Shown here: positions 49,766 through 64,000 of the stretch, one piece after another | Layout: every line of letters begins with the position of its first letter | Numbering within the stretch: the stretch's first letter is position 1 | DNA from: Rhizoctonia solani | Taxonomy: Eukaryota > Basidiomycota > Agaricomycetes > Cantharellales > Ceratobasidiaceae | Direction of reading: 5' to 3' | DNA: 64,000 nt | NCBI RefSeq assembly: GCF_016906535.1 | Contig: NC_057374.1 | Span: 1,240,001-1,304,000, forward strand | Program-made: the position numbers and the translations under genes | Notes under the pieces: generated by a model | What the model was told of the DNA's origin: nothing | The model's database searches: none | What the model saw: the letters and a program-made list of their open reading frames with translations, nothing else

Positions 49766-51176
49766 CTATAGGTCCTTGATCTTGGCCTTTTCTTTTTCAG
49801 CGATCACTCGCTTAGCATGGACCTCTGTACGATTTGTTAGTGATAATATTTCAAATGGCCATTATGCCATACCTTGTCGTTTTACCCAAGCTTCAATGGA
49901 GATACCCACGAACACAATAAAGGCACCTGCCCATTGGCCCAGTGTGAGTAGGTGATTGTAAACCACGACCGAGAGATCATGGTGAACAATTTACGGGTCA
50001 ATGTGATCGTCCTATGATAGTAGTTTAGTTTATATTTAGCACAGCTTTGTTTGACCGAACATACACTAGTGTAAGTGATCCAAAGTGTTGCAGAGTTTCA
50101 AAGATGAATAGCTGGCCGATAGCGCCAGTAAATGCGAATTGAACGAGCGGATGAAAGCTACGAGGGTGGGTGCGTATATAGTCTATGGCGGAGGCCCATT
50201 CGGCAACACCTCCCTGACCGGGATGAATTGTTGGGATATGAGGCAGGGGTGCGAACATCAAGAAAGTGGTGATGAGCGTAGAGAACGTGTTGATCCAGAA
50301 CATCATTTGTTGGCCTGAGATCTTGTAGCGGCTGAAGATTTCATCCTGAGTAGAGTTGACAGCTCCATCTAAGAGTAGGTTGATGAGTAAAAGGAAAAGC
50401 CCGAACAAGCTCGACTCGGCTGCGCCTTTATGCTTGGTGGGAGAATTGCTCATGTACATGAAGATGGTGATTCCGGCAGTCACGGTCGCGACCACGAGGT
50501 ACTTGTAGGGTGCAAACTTGCGTCGGTAAAGCACCACGTTCATAAGCATCACAGGAACGAGTTTGCAAGACTTCCCTAAGACCATGGTGGGGTAAGAAAT
50601 GTGGCCAAGAGCAGCAAAGCCAAAAGGAGCAGCGCAGGTAATCAGTACAGCGCATTGAAGGAAACGCCCCAGCAAGACGCGTTTTGGGACATCCACAACC
50701 TTTGGAGATGCGTGTCCATTTGCTTTTGCAACTCCGTTAGACTTGGCTGAACCGTTTTGCTGGAGAGATGTCTGGGAGCCGAGTCCGAGCATCTGGGTGA
50801 ATGTTTGGCCAGATTTACGAGTAATAATTATGTATAAGAGCGCTGATATAGCACTGGCTAGACTCTGGGCCGTATTCATTAAAAGAACGGACCGGAAGCG
50901 TTCTGGTTCTCCACCATGAATATGAGGAAACGGGGTAGAAACTGCATAGAAATTAGAAAATGCATTTCAGTCCAACGTGCTTAATGCTCACGTCGTTCTT
51001 GTGCAACGCCCCAGATCTTGAGAAGCAAGGTGTGTTAATATAAGGAATCATGCCGCGTGGTATATGTACTTACTAGGAACATTGAATAGACGCCGGCTAC
51101 GCAAAGAGCCAGCCTAAAACAATGTCAGTAGGCGACTGGTCCCAAGAAAATGGTGGAAATACCTTAAAACAGACAT
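49766..51176 (-). CDS. HUT1: UDP-galactose transporter HUT1 (SLC35B1 type)
   Basis: Multi-pass nucleotide-sugar transporter of the ER membrane; family members carry UDP-galactose and, in SLC35B1, exchange ATP. The start MSVLRLALCVAGVYSMFL at 51176 uses a 14-base first exon, then WGVAQERI and FRSVLLMNTAQSLASAISAL. Helices and loops include APFGFAALGHISYPTMVLGK with SCKLVPVMLMNVVLYRRKF, the KSCK-type signature, plus LLINLLLDGAVNSTQDEIFS, MMFWINTFSTLITTFLMF, FAFTGAIGQLFIFETLQHFG and LTRKLFTMILSVVVYNHLL. It ends KIKDL, a KxKxx ER-retrieval signal, with TAG at 49766-49768. A Gly/Ala/Ser-rich loop near residue 80 is expanded. The transported sugar is inferred from the family. Confidence 0.92.
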
Positions 51177-51440
51177 GTTGGGCAACAAGCGGAGTTCAGT
51201 TAGCTGTGAGAGAGCTCAGAAGGAATCCCAGTTAATTTATATAGCAACCGCTGGCAGTAGAGCGACGTGGCATATCCTCAGACTCGGTCACGTGTGGCAG
51301 TGAGCGACTGCCCAAGTCCCGTGCCTGCCTACCCTAGAGAACCGCGGTCCGGCTCGATGATATCAGCTTCGCTTCGTTTCCCCTTAGCATAGCTCGTCGC
51401 TCGTGGATAGCCTTCCGGCACCATTTGCCCAACCGCAACC
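51177..51440. promoter_or_regulatory. Shared divergent promoter of HUT1 and PKC1
   Basis: About 265 bases between the two start codons. It must contain both promoters, as nothing else is coded here. An AT-rich stretch lies near 51225-51245. Confidence 0.45.
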
Positions 51441-55488
<4,048 letters not shown>

Positions 55489-55743
55489 ACGATCTGTACG
55501 ATTGCTTGTTTCCCTAGATTGCGCGTCCCCGTGTCTCTGTTCCCAATTCGATGTTACCCACCGCAGCCATCTCTGCGTTATCTGTTTTTAAATCCCACCT
55601 CTCGGCTTCTGGTTTCTGGTTTCTGGTAGTGCTGTGAAAGCTGTAGTTTGAACACTAAGTTGTCTGCCAATACTACAAAATTACAGTACTCGGACCGAAA
55701 TGTAAATGCAACAGGTATGCTTACAGACCAGCTAATTTAAAGG
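55489..55743. other. Convergent 3' untranslated regions
   Basis: Short spacer between PKC1 and DAD1 stops. It contains a tandem GGTTTCT repeat near 55608-55625 in the PKC1 3' flank. Confidence 0.4.
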
Positions 55744-56077
55744 CTACATTGTGGAGGTCCGCCCGCCAAGTCGGGAACCAGTACCTGCTAATACGTCGGC
55801 GTCCTGAGCTGCACGCTCTTGCTCCCTGACGAGATTATGGAAGCTCCCCCAAAGTTGTGCAACAGTGTCAAAGCTTTTGCCTGTCCCGCCCAGGTCTTCA
55901 AGGCGTCGATTAATCACATTGCTGTTGGAAAGTAATTCCTCAAAACTCTAAAAGACATTAGATCTACCTATGTTTCAGCCTCAAATAACAGTTACACACG
56001 GATGCAATATCGGCAATAAGCCTTTCACGCTCTCGCTCAAAAAAGGAGTGCTCATCGTGGGCAGTTGTGGTAGACAT
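55744..56077 (-). CDS. DAD1: DASH/DAM1 complex subunit Dad1
   Basis: Subunit of the ring-forming DASH complex that couples kinetochores to microtubules. The start MSTTTAHDEHSFFERERERL at 56077 and IADIAS carry the family N-terminus (SFFERER-L-I). After one intron come FEELLSNSNVINRRLEDLGG and GKSFDTVAQLWGSFHNLVRE. This LWGSFH motif is typical of Dad1. It ends RLGGRTSTM with TAG at 55744-55746. Two exons and about 90 residues, the usual size. Too small to be called from composition alone, but both conserved blocks are unmistakable. Confidence 0.9.
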
Positions 56078-56188
56078 GGTAAGGGGGCGTATGGGGTTAA
56101 CCAAAGTCACGCGCCAACACGTAATCCACAAACCCTCATTTAAACAAACAAACGCGCACGAACTCTCGCCCTCCATCCAATCAACACT

Positions 56189-57148
56189 ATGAGCACTGCG
56201 GTCCACCCTGGTTCGACTTCCGCCTTGATATCGAGAACCAATGATGTGGAGTGGAGGTATTATCAACCAATATGACGGCTTATAGCGTATTAACTAATCT
56301 ATTGGAACATAGGTACGAAATGCGGCGTGATTGCCAGGAATATTCCCGGGACTGTTGCTGGGGCCTTTCCAGGCTTCGAAAGACCTGGAAAGAATGAAAT
56401 CACTCGGTATAACACATGTGTAAGTAGACGTTACCTGCAATTCATGTTCGCCACTGACCGTTCCACTAGTGCGTGTATTCGGGATGTGAAAGAGGCTTTC
56501 TCGGTTAAGCCGCGTTTCCCAGGTGAATTACAATACTTGGTGTTGGATGTAGAAGACAACGAGGAGCAAAATCTTATAAGACTTTTCCCTAGGTAAGTTT
56601 AATATTCATTAGTAGTGACATCAATAACTAATCCCTTAGGATATTCGATAGAGCGAAAGCTTTCATTGACAACGCACTCCAAAGTGGCGGTCGAGTTCTC
56701 GTACATTGCAACGGTGGAATTAGCCTCTCGCCTTCGTTTGTGATCATGTATGTCATGGAGCGATTCCAGCTCGCTTGGGATGACGCCTTGCAAATGGTGC
56801 AAAATCGGCGCTATTGTATATCCCCTAATAACGGATTTATCACTCAGATCAAAGTACGTTTTATTCATTTTAACCGTGTTTCTTTATTGACCCCTTGCCC
56901 GCCAATAGGAATATGAATCAATCTATAAAGCACAACGAGCAATCCAATCCGCGCCTGATGCTTCTCGCCCTGCCCCAACTCGTAGGAAACGCGAAGACGA
57001 TGATGAGGAAGCAGAAGAGTACGTCGGTCGTCAATCTCGTTTTTCTGGACCATGTACCCAACAGTCGCCTTTCTGTTTATGTAGATCCGATACGCGACGT
57101 CGACCCGAACCAACCGAGATGCAGCAAAAGGACATTGATATGACTTGA
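56189..57148 (+). CDS. STYX-like dual-specificity phosphatase homologue, altered P-loop
   Basis: Dual-specificity phosphatase fold most like STYX pseudophosphatases. The start MSTAVHPGSTSALISRTNDV at 56189 splices to YEMRRDCQE. A one-base slip near 56339-56341 is needed to continue into FPGLLLGPFQASKDLERMKS and LGITHV. Later exons read CIRDVKEAFSVKPRFPGELQ, YLVLDVEDNEEQNLIRLFP and AKAFIDNALQSGGRVLV, then the P-loop HCNGGISLSPSFVIMYVM. The signature CX5R keeps its Cys, but the Arg is Leu, so catalysis is probably lost. The C-terminal tail is charged (TRRKREDDDEEAEEYVGR) and ends KDIDMT with TGA at 57146-57148. Nearby DAD1 is convergent-side neighbour only; no functional link is implied. Confidence 0.8.
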
Positions 57149-57414
57149 ATCCCCTGATTTCCTCCCATCGATATTTTTACATTTGGTTGGTATCCGTTAT
57201 CTTCTTACTATTCTGTTTTACCTGGCTCCTGGGGGCCCGGACAGCCTGTACAAATATATATACAATTATCGGTCTTTTTATATTTCATCCACGCATTCAC
57301 GGAGGCTTTACAAGTAAGAAAGGTGTTGATATGATGACTGCCAACCAAGGAGCGGACCAGCCGCATATACTGTACTGATTGGTAATATTGATGCCCAAAT
57401 TCCATTACCCTCAT
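57149..57414. other. Convergent 3' untranslated regions
   Basis: Short spacer between convergent stop codons with no coding signal. Confidence 0.4.
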
Positions 57415-59057
57415 CTACAAAACACCAAGATATTCTTGTAGGTTGTTCGTAATGTTTTTGGAAAGTCCCCTCCCAATTAAAACCACCTTCCCTTTTCCGG
57501 AACCTATGTCTGAATCGCTTTCCGGCAATTCTGTCACGTCATAGAGCGTTTGGACGCCTTGTAGTATATACGATTTGCCGTTTTCGGTATGATATATACC
57601 TTTGCAACGCAAGACTTCCACATCGGGTATCAGCTTTTCCCAAAGCACCAAGCGGATCCATTCGTCTAACTTGGCTAGTTGCGTTTCCGAAAGTGCCGGT
57701 ATTGCGACTTGGACCGAGGAGATGCTTTCAATATCATGCTGATGGCAATCGTCTCCATCATGTGTATGGTCGTCAGCGTGCGCATGGACATCGAGTTTTT
57801 GGTCGTTCCCTGCTTTGAACGAATTATATGCACCAGTGTTGAGAACCTTGGACAAATCCACCCTTCCATGCGTCGTTTGTATCAAGGGGGCTGTAGGATT
57901 CAGTGCGCGTATTTGTTGCTCCAGTTCTTGTATGTCTCCCCCGTTGGATGAAGCAAGATCCATCTTATTGACTAGGAGAACGTCTGCTAAAGCTATTTGC
58001 CTGATAGGGATTAGTATCAAATTTAAACGATACCGATAAAAGTGTACCTTCGGCTAGCTAATCTATTTTCGGATGTCAGTTCCTACGTTCGAGTCCAAAG
58101 TCAATTTACGACCATGCGCCAGTTCTACAAATAATATTCACCTTGAGTCCAAACACACCATCTACAACGCATACAACCCCATCCAACGCAATATCCTCAC
58201 TGAAATCTTCATTTTGCCAAAACATCGCTGCAATCGGACCTTTCACAAGAGATTAATCACCAGCCATTTCGACTGGGGAAATGATATCTACCAGGATCCG
58301 CGAGACCGGTTGTTTCGAGCATAATGTAATCAAACGCACCCTGCTTGCGCATCAAGTTCTCGATTGCTGCTGCACCCGAGTCTTTGACAGAACAACAAAG
58401 GCAGCCATTAGCCAACTCTAGAAACTCTGTTGCGAGGGATGCGGGTTCGTCGGGAGAAGAAACTGATATTGCGCGGCCTGTGCAGGGAAAGATTTACGGG
58501 TCATATAGACTAGAGTATGGATAATACTCACCTTCAATGTCGGCAGTATCTCCGAATTCATTCATGATGATTGCGACTGCGTGTGAGTTTAACGGATGTG
58601 GACGTATTCGGGGTTCGGTCAAACTTACTACGATATCCATGCTTCTCGGTGAGCACATATCTTGAAATAGGAATGTTAAATATTCAATCGGGACAAGCTA
58701 ATTGACTAACTTGAGAAATGTCGATTTGCCTATTTGGAGGTAAGGCATAGGTCCAGCAACACGATGGATATGGAGACTAACCAGAGCCTAGAAAGCCTGA
58801 GGAAGTAGTTTTAGCGTAGGTTCGGGGAAGTAGTAATTATTCGACCAACCAGTGATGATCGTGAGTGGAACCTTTATTGCCTGCTTAGGTTTTGACCTAA
58901 TACGTTGAGCATAAGCCGACGATATCTAAAATAAATAAAGCTACGAACTCTTTATCATTCGAGATGTCTTCGTGAAGAATGAGTGCACTAACGCATGGTT
59001 TTAGAGGTAATATACTTCGTTTAGACTGACTTACGGGGCTTCGTCGTCGCTATCCAT
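57415..59057 (-). CDS. CobW/COG0523 GTPase, ZNG1-type zinc metallochaperone
   Basis: GTPase that hands zinc to client metalloproteins; eukaryotic ZNG1 activates methionine aminopeptidase 1 (family knowledge). It starts MDSDDEAP at 59057. Walker A is FLGSGKSTFLK, split by an intron. [12 protein letters not shown] follows, then the metal-binding CxCC motif in [32 protein letters not shown] holds the NKxD guanine motif. A His/Asp-rich stretch, [18 protein letters not shown], lies between the GTPase and the C-terminal CobW domain, which shows [20 protein letters not shown] and [14 protein letters not shown]. It ends NLQEYLGVL with TAG at 57415-57417. Many short introns. The ZNG1 name is inferred from being the single eukaryote-type form. 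Confidence 0.88.
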
Positions 59058-59264
59058 GTCAGGCAGTGTGATAGTTGAGAAGCAGTCAAACTCGCAGCTG
59101 TTCCGTTTTGGCAAGATCGATTGCGGGGATGATTAATTCTGCCTCCACCCCGATCACTCAGCGGAACCCTTGATGACGTACTCCTGCGGTGCCTCTAAAG
59201 CTTGCCTCCCAAAGCACTTCCTGACTCTAGCTTAGGCCGGTTACTTGGAAACTGACCATTGGCG
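59058..59264. promoter_or_regulatory. Shared divergent promoter of the CobW and DDB1 genes
   Basis: About 205 bases between two start codons on opposite strands. It is presumed to hold both promoters. No clear TATA box. Confidence 0.45.
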
Positions 59265-62200
59265 ATGCATTTGATATCATTAACATCTCATTCGCCATCT
59301 GCAGTCCTTTACTCGCTTGCCTGTTCTTTCCGGGAGTCGGACAATCGTTATCTCACAATATTAACAGCAGACAAATTACAAATACATATACTCAAGCCAC
59401 AAGGGATCGAGTTGGTCTGCGAACGAGAAATATGGGGACAACCTAGAGGCCTAGTACAGCTTGAGTCATCAGTATGCTCTATGTATAATTTTACCTTCGA
59501 TGAATAACGCCCTGGTTTAGAAACATCTTGTGGTTGCACTTGACATCCCTCAGGCCAGGATACTGGTCCTGAACTTCGACCCTCAATCTACTGAGCTCAC
59601 TGTGCATCATACATCAATCATTTCACCCCTAGCTCATCGGCCATCTATCAACTTTAGCGGTGTTCTGGCGAGCGACCAGTCGTTATGTGCATCTTTCTAT
59701 AGCGGTCATGTGAAGACAGTCGAAGTTGGGTCAAAGGCTCCGTATGAGGTAAAAGAATCTGATTTACGGTGTGTGATCAGCAAAATTTATGCGTATTGAA
59801 TTACTGACAGTGATTAACCCCAAGGGTACACGAGCTGGCGATCCAAAGCATGTGCTATACGCTACCTGCCTCTGATAAAGTCGTTGCCATCGTGTACACG
59901 GATGCAACTGGGCGTGGGTGGATAATTGGTCGTACGGCGGACGGAATGGGGCCATCTCCCATACTGCCTGAGAAGGAGCTTGAAATCATACCTGATCTCG
60001 TTATTCCAGTTTGGATCGAGAATTCAAACGAAGACGATACTTACGGCGTCTTGATGTTTGCACCATACAAGGCTGTGTTTCTGAAAACGGGCACCGGAAA
60101 CTTGGATGCGAACCAACCTACGAAGGGGAAGGGAAAACCAAAGCCAAACCGAAACAAATCTGAGGTCAAGGCAGATATTCAGGCGAGCATAGTTACTATT
60201 GATGTCCCGTACAGAGATGTAGTCGCGTGGACTCAAGTAGATGGGAAACATATAATGTTGGAGATTCTTTTGGCCACTTGCACCTTGCAACAATGTCCAT
60301 GGAGCCTCAATTTGCCATGTCTTGCATGCTTCTGGGAGACGTAAGCACATGTATGATCCTTCTCGAGCTTTCTCGATTCTAATCATTTATCAGGTCTCAG
60401 TTCCTTCAACACTTTCATATCTATCAAACAACATTCTTTATGTTGGATCTTTATCTGGCCCGTCTCAATTAGTGCGTATTTTTGACGAAATAGAAAGTCC
60501 AGAAGGCAGTGTATCTCGTGGCAAGAAGAAACAACCTGATGACGAGACTACTCATCTCGAAGTGATCGTGGAGCACAACAAAAACTTAGCACCCATTCTG
60601 GACGCGACATTGGTTGAAATCGATGGATCGGGACAAGTAAGTTACGTCGTAGCCAGATCGATTATATACACTTATACCCTATTACTAGCCCCGTATTGCT
60701 CTAATCTCTGGAGATGAATCTGGAGGGTGGCTGAGCGTGGTACATAAAGGAGCGTCATTCCGAGAACTGGCAATCCTGGACGGTTTGGGCCATCTTGAGA
60801 ACATCTTTCCTCTTAAAAAATACTTTGATGAACGGTAGGTAAATCAGGAAGTATTTAAACATAATAGAACTCATTCACTTCCAGGACACATTCGTATTTG
60901 GTTGCTTCTACTACTACATCCACATACATCCTATCTCTTGCCGATTCTTCCATATCTCTGTTGTCCCGAGAGGAGCTCTCTGGAATCTCGCGAAGTGAAA
61001 CAACTATACTGGCCTCTAACGTCCCGCTCGGAGGAGTTGATGCCGCTATCCATGTGACACCTCAGAAAATTGTGCTTATAGATATTATTACGGGGAGGGC
61101 GATTAGCTCCTGGAAACCACCCAAAGGAGATATCACGGCGGCAGCCTTGGATACATCATCATCAACCATATGTGTTGCGACCTCGGAGGGTCACCTGTTC
61201 TCTTTGAACATACAGTCTGCCGGGCTCTTGCAAACAGGGTGAGCAATGTGAACCTGATAGGATCGAGCCAGGATGGCTAATGTGCTATTTTTCAGTGAAG
61301 TTAACTTCAAGAGCAAACCACATTGGCAAATATCTTCCTTAGCGATCAACGCCGGGATAGTTGCTGCTGCATTCTGGGGGTCAAATGAAGTCCAGATATT
61401 TTTACTGCCTGGATTGAAGAGGGTAGGGGAATCAGTTATTCAGGAGCCATCCGCTGCTTCAGTAGTTTACCTCTCAAACTTCGGCGTAAGAGATTCTTTG
61501 CTCCATGAAAAGTTCGAATTAATATCTCCACACAGGATCCCAAATGTACCTGATCGCTGCGCGCCTAGATGGAGCAATTGTTACACAAGCGATTACATCC
61601 AAGGGCGAACTCGTGCCCAATATGCGGCGTGTAGTCCCACTGGGTGCCGGTCCTGTTCATATCACGACGGTAGCAGAGCCTTCCGAGGTTCGGGTCATCG
61701 CTGCTGGGAAACATTCAATGGCTCTTTCGGTTGTAAACAAGCGCCTTTCAGTGTCCTCGTTGCCCCTATCGGTGAGCAAAACGGCCACCAGTCGAAATGC
61801 TTTTCTGATATAAAATCAGGATGTATGCGCATTGGCGGCAGTCAACGCACCTGGGATAGGCCATTCTATTGTATATGCTTCGGCAAATAGATTAGTATTC
61901 GGACACATCGAACAGTTGAATATGTTGAACATATCCAAGGCAAGTTTCTTTCCACTTTTTTTTGTAAAGAAAAACTCACTAGTCAATATCTGTTTTACCA
62001 GTATAACCTCGGGAGCGATACTCCTCTATGCCTTGCACACCATGAGGAACTATCCAAGTATGCAATTGGATGCGTGCGACCAAGAACAGATGTGCTGGAA
62101 GAAAGGCATTTTGTCCGATTCCATGATGATTCAACTTTTAAAGGTACCTTTTAATTGTAGATCGTATGGTCGTATCTGACGCTCCCACTAGATCTGGGCC

Positions 62201-63444
62201 AATACAAGCTCAAGTACAGCGAAATGGTCACGAGTATTGGGGTTTACACACATGGCGGAAATTCATATATTTTGGCTGGAACAGCAATCATCAATCCAGG
62301 AGAGAATGAGCCTCTAGCAGGAAGAATAATTCTATTTGGGCAAGACGAAGAGAATATGATCAAGTTCAAGGCGAGTAAAGATGTAGAGGGTGGCGTATCG
62401 AGCATCAAGCAGCTTGGAGCAAGGATCATAGCAGCTATTGGTCATGGGGTAACGCACATCCTACTTGCTCTTGATAGCCTAGACCTTAATCGTCGCTTGG
62501 TTAGATCTATCTCTATAACCTTGGTAGAGGTGAAGTTACCATAAGTGATCCTGTCGCGAGATGGGAAAGGGGATACATAGTGCATGATATCATCGTCCGC
62601 CCGAACATGATCGTTGTCAGCGACAGGCTTCGCTCTGTCTCAGTACTTCGTTTTATAGAGCGCACCTCGACGCCAGAATCACATGAAGAGATAGAGACAG
62701 AGGAGGATTCAACAATATTGCAGTTTGAGACTGTAGCCATGGATATGCATGCAGTTTGGCCAACAAGTGTAGAGGTATTGCCGGACAACAAGACAATCAT
62801 TGCTTCACAGGCGAGTAACGGGCTTTGGTATTTGAGCTCTGTGTTTGAATCATTTGCTCCCAGACGGATGGAAATATCCTCACTTGGGAATTGGAAGATG
62901 GTAACCTTGAGCCAAGGGCCGCATTCCATACCGGCGAGATTATACACAAATTTATCGCTTGTGAGTATAGTTCTATTTAACCTACGACGACCCTCATATT
63001 ATTTTCATAGCTACGGCAAAATCTTCAGCGGGGCCAAGAACAGTTGCGATCTTTGTCACAAACACTGGTCGAATTGGGACGCTCTCGACAGTAGACGATG
63101 CCGATGCATTACAACTAACGAGACTCGAAATGAAACTTGGCGATGCAATCAAGGGCCTCGGTAATATAAAACATCCCGAGTGAGTACCTGCCCTGGCATT
63201 ACCTTGTTATGGCATTAATAACTCGAATTTATTCAGATGGCGCGCGCCCAAGCTTCTCCACACAGGAACAAAACCCCCACCTCGACGAGGGGTCACGGAT
63301 GGAGACTTTATCAAAAAGTTCTTAGAGCTTAGTTCTGAAGAGGCAAAGAGGATCTTGTCTTCAGGAAGTGCTGCTGAAACAATTGGGTCAAATGAGGAAG
63401 CCCGGATTAGAAGGTGTCTGGATGCTATTTCAATGGAGCAATGA
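59265..63444 (+). CDS. DDB1: DNA damage-binding protein 1 homologue
   Basis: Adaptor of CUL4 ubiquitin ligases made of three beta-propellers (family role). The start MHLISLTSHSPSAVLYSLAC at 59265 leads to YLTILTADKLQIHILKPQGI, then HLVVALDIPQARILVLNFDP. Propeller B is in the middle, with NNILYVGSLSGPSQLVRIFD and LAPILDATLVEIDGSGQ. The C-terminal propeller reads MVTSIGVYTHGGNSYILAGT, EPLAGRIILFGQDEENM, GYIVHDIIVRPNMIVVSDRL and RSVSVLRFIE. The helical end is FIKKFLELSSEEAKRILSSG to LDAISMEQ, with TGA at 63442-63444. About twelve introns and 1,150-1,200 residues. The join near 62510-62560 is unclear: a very short intron or a slip is needed. CPSF160 and Rse1 share the fold, but the size and ending fit DDB1. 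Confidence 0.86.
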
Positions 63445-63763
63445 AGTGGGAATATGAATTCCCATATTAGTTTTGTATGTTACCTATCGTTGTGGATCTG
63501 AACATTTCCCCAAGAGTGAATTTAGCTAAGAGGTAACGGCCAAGGGATATTGGTATAATAAAGCTTGTGCTTCTACAACTAAAGCCCTGGTAAGCCCCGA
63601 ACTCGTCCTGATTTATGATACGACAGAGTTTTGGTTGGGGTGCTAGCGTACAACCACGGCCGGCAAAACCGAGAATCGAGCTACTTGGGATAAGAGTGTG
63701 TATTAAAAGAAGAAACAGAAAATATATATTCCGGCCTGTAAAGCTCATAAAGAACACGTGCAG
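63445..63763. other. Convergent 3' untranslated regions
   Basis: About 320 bases with no supported gene, between DDB1 and the partial gene at the right edge. Confidence 0.4.
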
Positions 63764-64000
63764 CTATTGGCACCAACTGCAGGCAAACCTCTTGCTTATG
63801 CCCGACCCAGCCATCCCACCTTCTGGGAGCTCGAAATCCAACAGTACAACATCGCTTGACATCTCCAAGTCGCGGTGGTGGTGCCCGGTATTCACATATA
63901 ATTCTCCACCCGCGTGTCCCAGTATCCGTCGATCATCGCGCCTGTGTTTATGCTTGTAACTGGTGGTCGACTTTTCTAATCGCACCTTTACGGTACCGGT
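63764..64000 (-). CDS. 3' end of an unidentified gene (runs off the window)
   Basis: The minus-strand frame is open from the window edge to a TAG at 63764-63766, about 78 codons: TGTVKVRLEKSTTSYKHKHR, RILGHAGGELYVNTGHHHRD and LEMSSDVVLLDFELPEGG, ending KRFACSWCQ. The amino-acid mix looks like real protein and the stop faces DDB1 as in other convergent pairs here. No domain is recognised, and part of this frame could be an intron. Confidence 0.35.
   Translation of the reverse strand, partial: TGTVKVRLEKSTTSYKHKHRRDDRRILGHAGGELYVNTGHHHRDLEMSSDVVLLDFELPEGGMAGSGISKRFACSWCQ

Overview
The window is nuclear DNA from a filamentous basidiomycete, most likely an Agaricomycete close to Rhizoctonia (Cantharellales). 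Genes are dense, lie on both strands, and are cut by many 45-70 base introns with GT...AG ends, including beta-tubulin micro-exons only a few codons long. The housekeeping proteins read as basidiomycete versions: a C2-AGC kinase starting MSGWKL, PKC1 ending FSWVASWADV, Ypd1, DASH subunit Dad1. Two accessory families look lineage-expanded: proteins with a YNCYFFSW core, and single-pass membrane proteins in tandem. The species name is inference; kingdom and phylum are well supported.

Layout. 1-1.7 kb: a 5'-incomplete DCAF4-like WD40 protein (+). 3.4-5.8 kb: Ypk1/Sch9-type AGC kinase (-). 6.4-9.1 kb: PAXBP1/GCFC (Ntr2-like) splicing factor (-). 9.4-11.3 kb: frame-broken member of the YNCYFFSW family (+). 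11.7-12.8 kb: Tmt1/Crg1-like methyltransferase (-). 13.2-15.7 kb: divergent beta-tubulin (-). 16.6-17.3 kb: unknown Ser/Pro-rich protein (+). 18.2-22.1 kb: ribosome-maturation GTPase EFL1 (-). 22.6-23.4 kb: Dpb3/CHRAC1-type histone-fold protein (-), divergent from a methyltransferase (23.5-24.8 kb, +). 25.8-30.6 kb: Cdc25-type RasGEF with SH3 and WW domains (+). 30.9-31.5 kb: Yae1 (-). 31.8-33.1 kb: second YNCYFFSW-family gene, without the N-terminal domain (+). 33.5-41.1 kb: three tandem membrane-protein paralogues (-), the third decayed. 42.8-43.7 kb: phosphorelay protein Ypd1 (-). 44.1-45.3 kb: secreted protein (+). 45.9-47.6 kb: conserved coiled-coil protein (-). 47.6-49.8 kb: gene-free. 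49.8-51.2 kb: UDP-galactose transporter HUT1 (-), divergent from PKC1 (51.4-55.5 kb, +). 55.7-56.1 kb: Dad1 (-). 56.2-57.1 kb: STYX-like phosphatase homologue (+). 57.4-59.1 kb: CobW/ZNG1 metallochaperone GTPase (-), divergent from DDB1 (59.3-63.4 kb, +). The right edge holds the 3' end of an unidentified minus-strand gene.

Several genes belong to the same stress and wall signalling network: PKC1 and the Ypk1-like kinase (cell-wall integrity and TORC2), Ypd1 (osmotic phosphorelay), and the RasGEF (Ras-cAMP). DDB1 and a DCAF4-like protein are both parts of CUL4 ubiquitin ligases but sit 57 kb apart, so this is not a cluster. No operon, CRISPR array, rRNA, confident tRNA or intact transposon was seen. 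Several conserved genes (PKC1 three times, the phosphatase once) need a one-base frame correction at a short homopolymer, so indel errors in the assembly must be considered before any gene here is called a pseudogene. All exon boundaries were read by eye.
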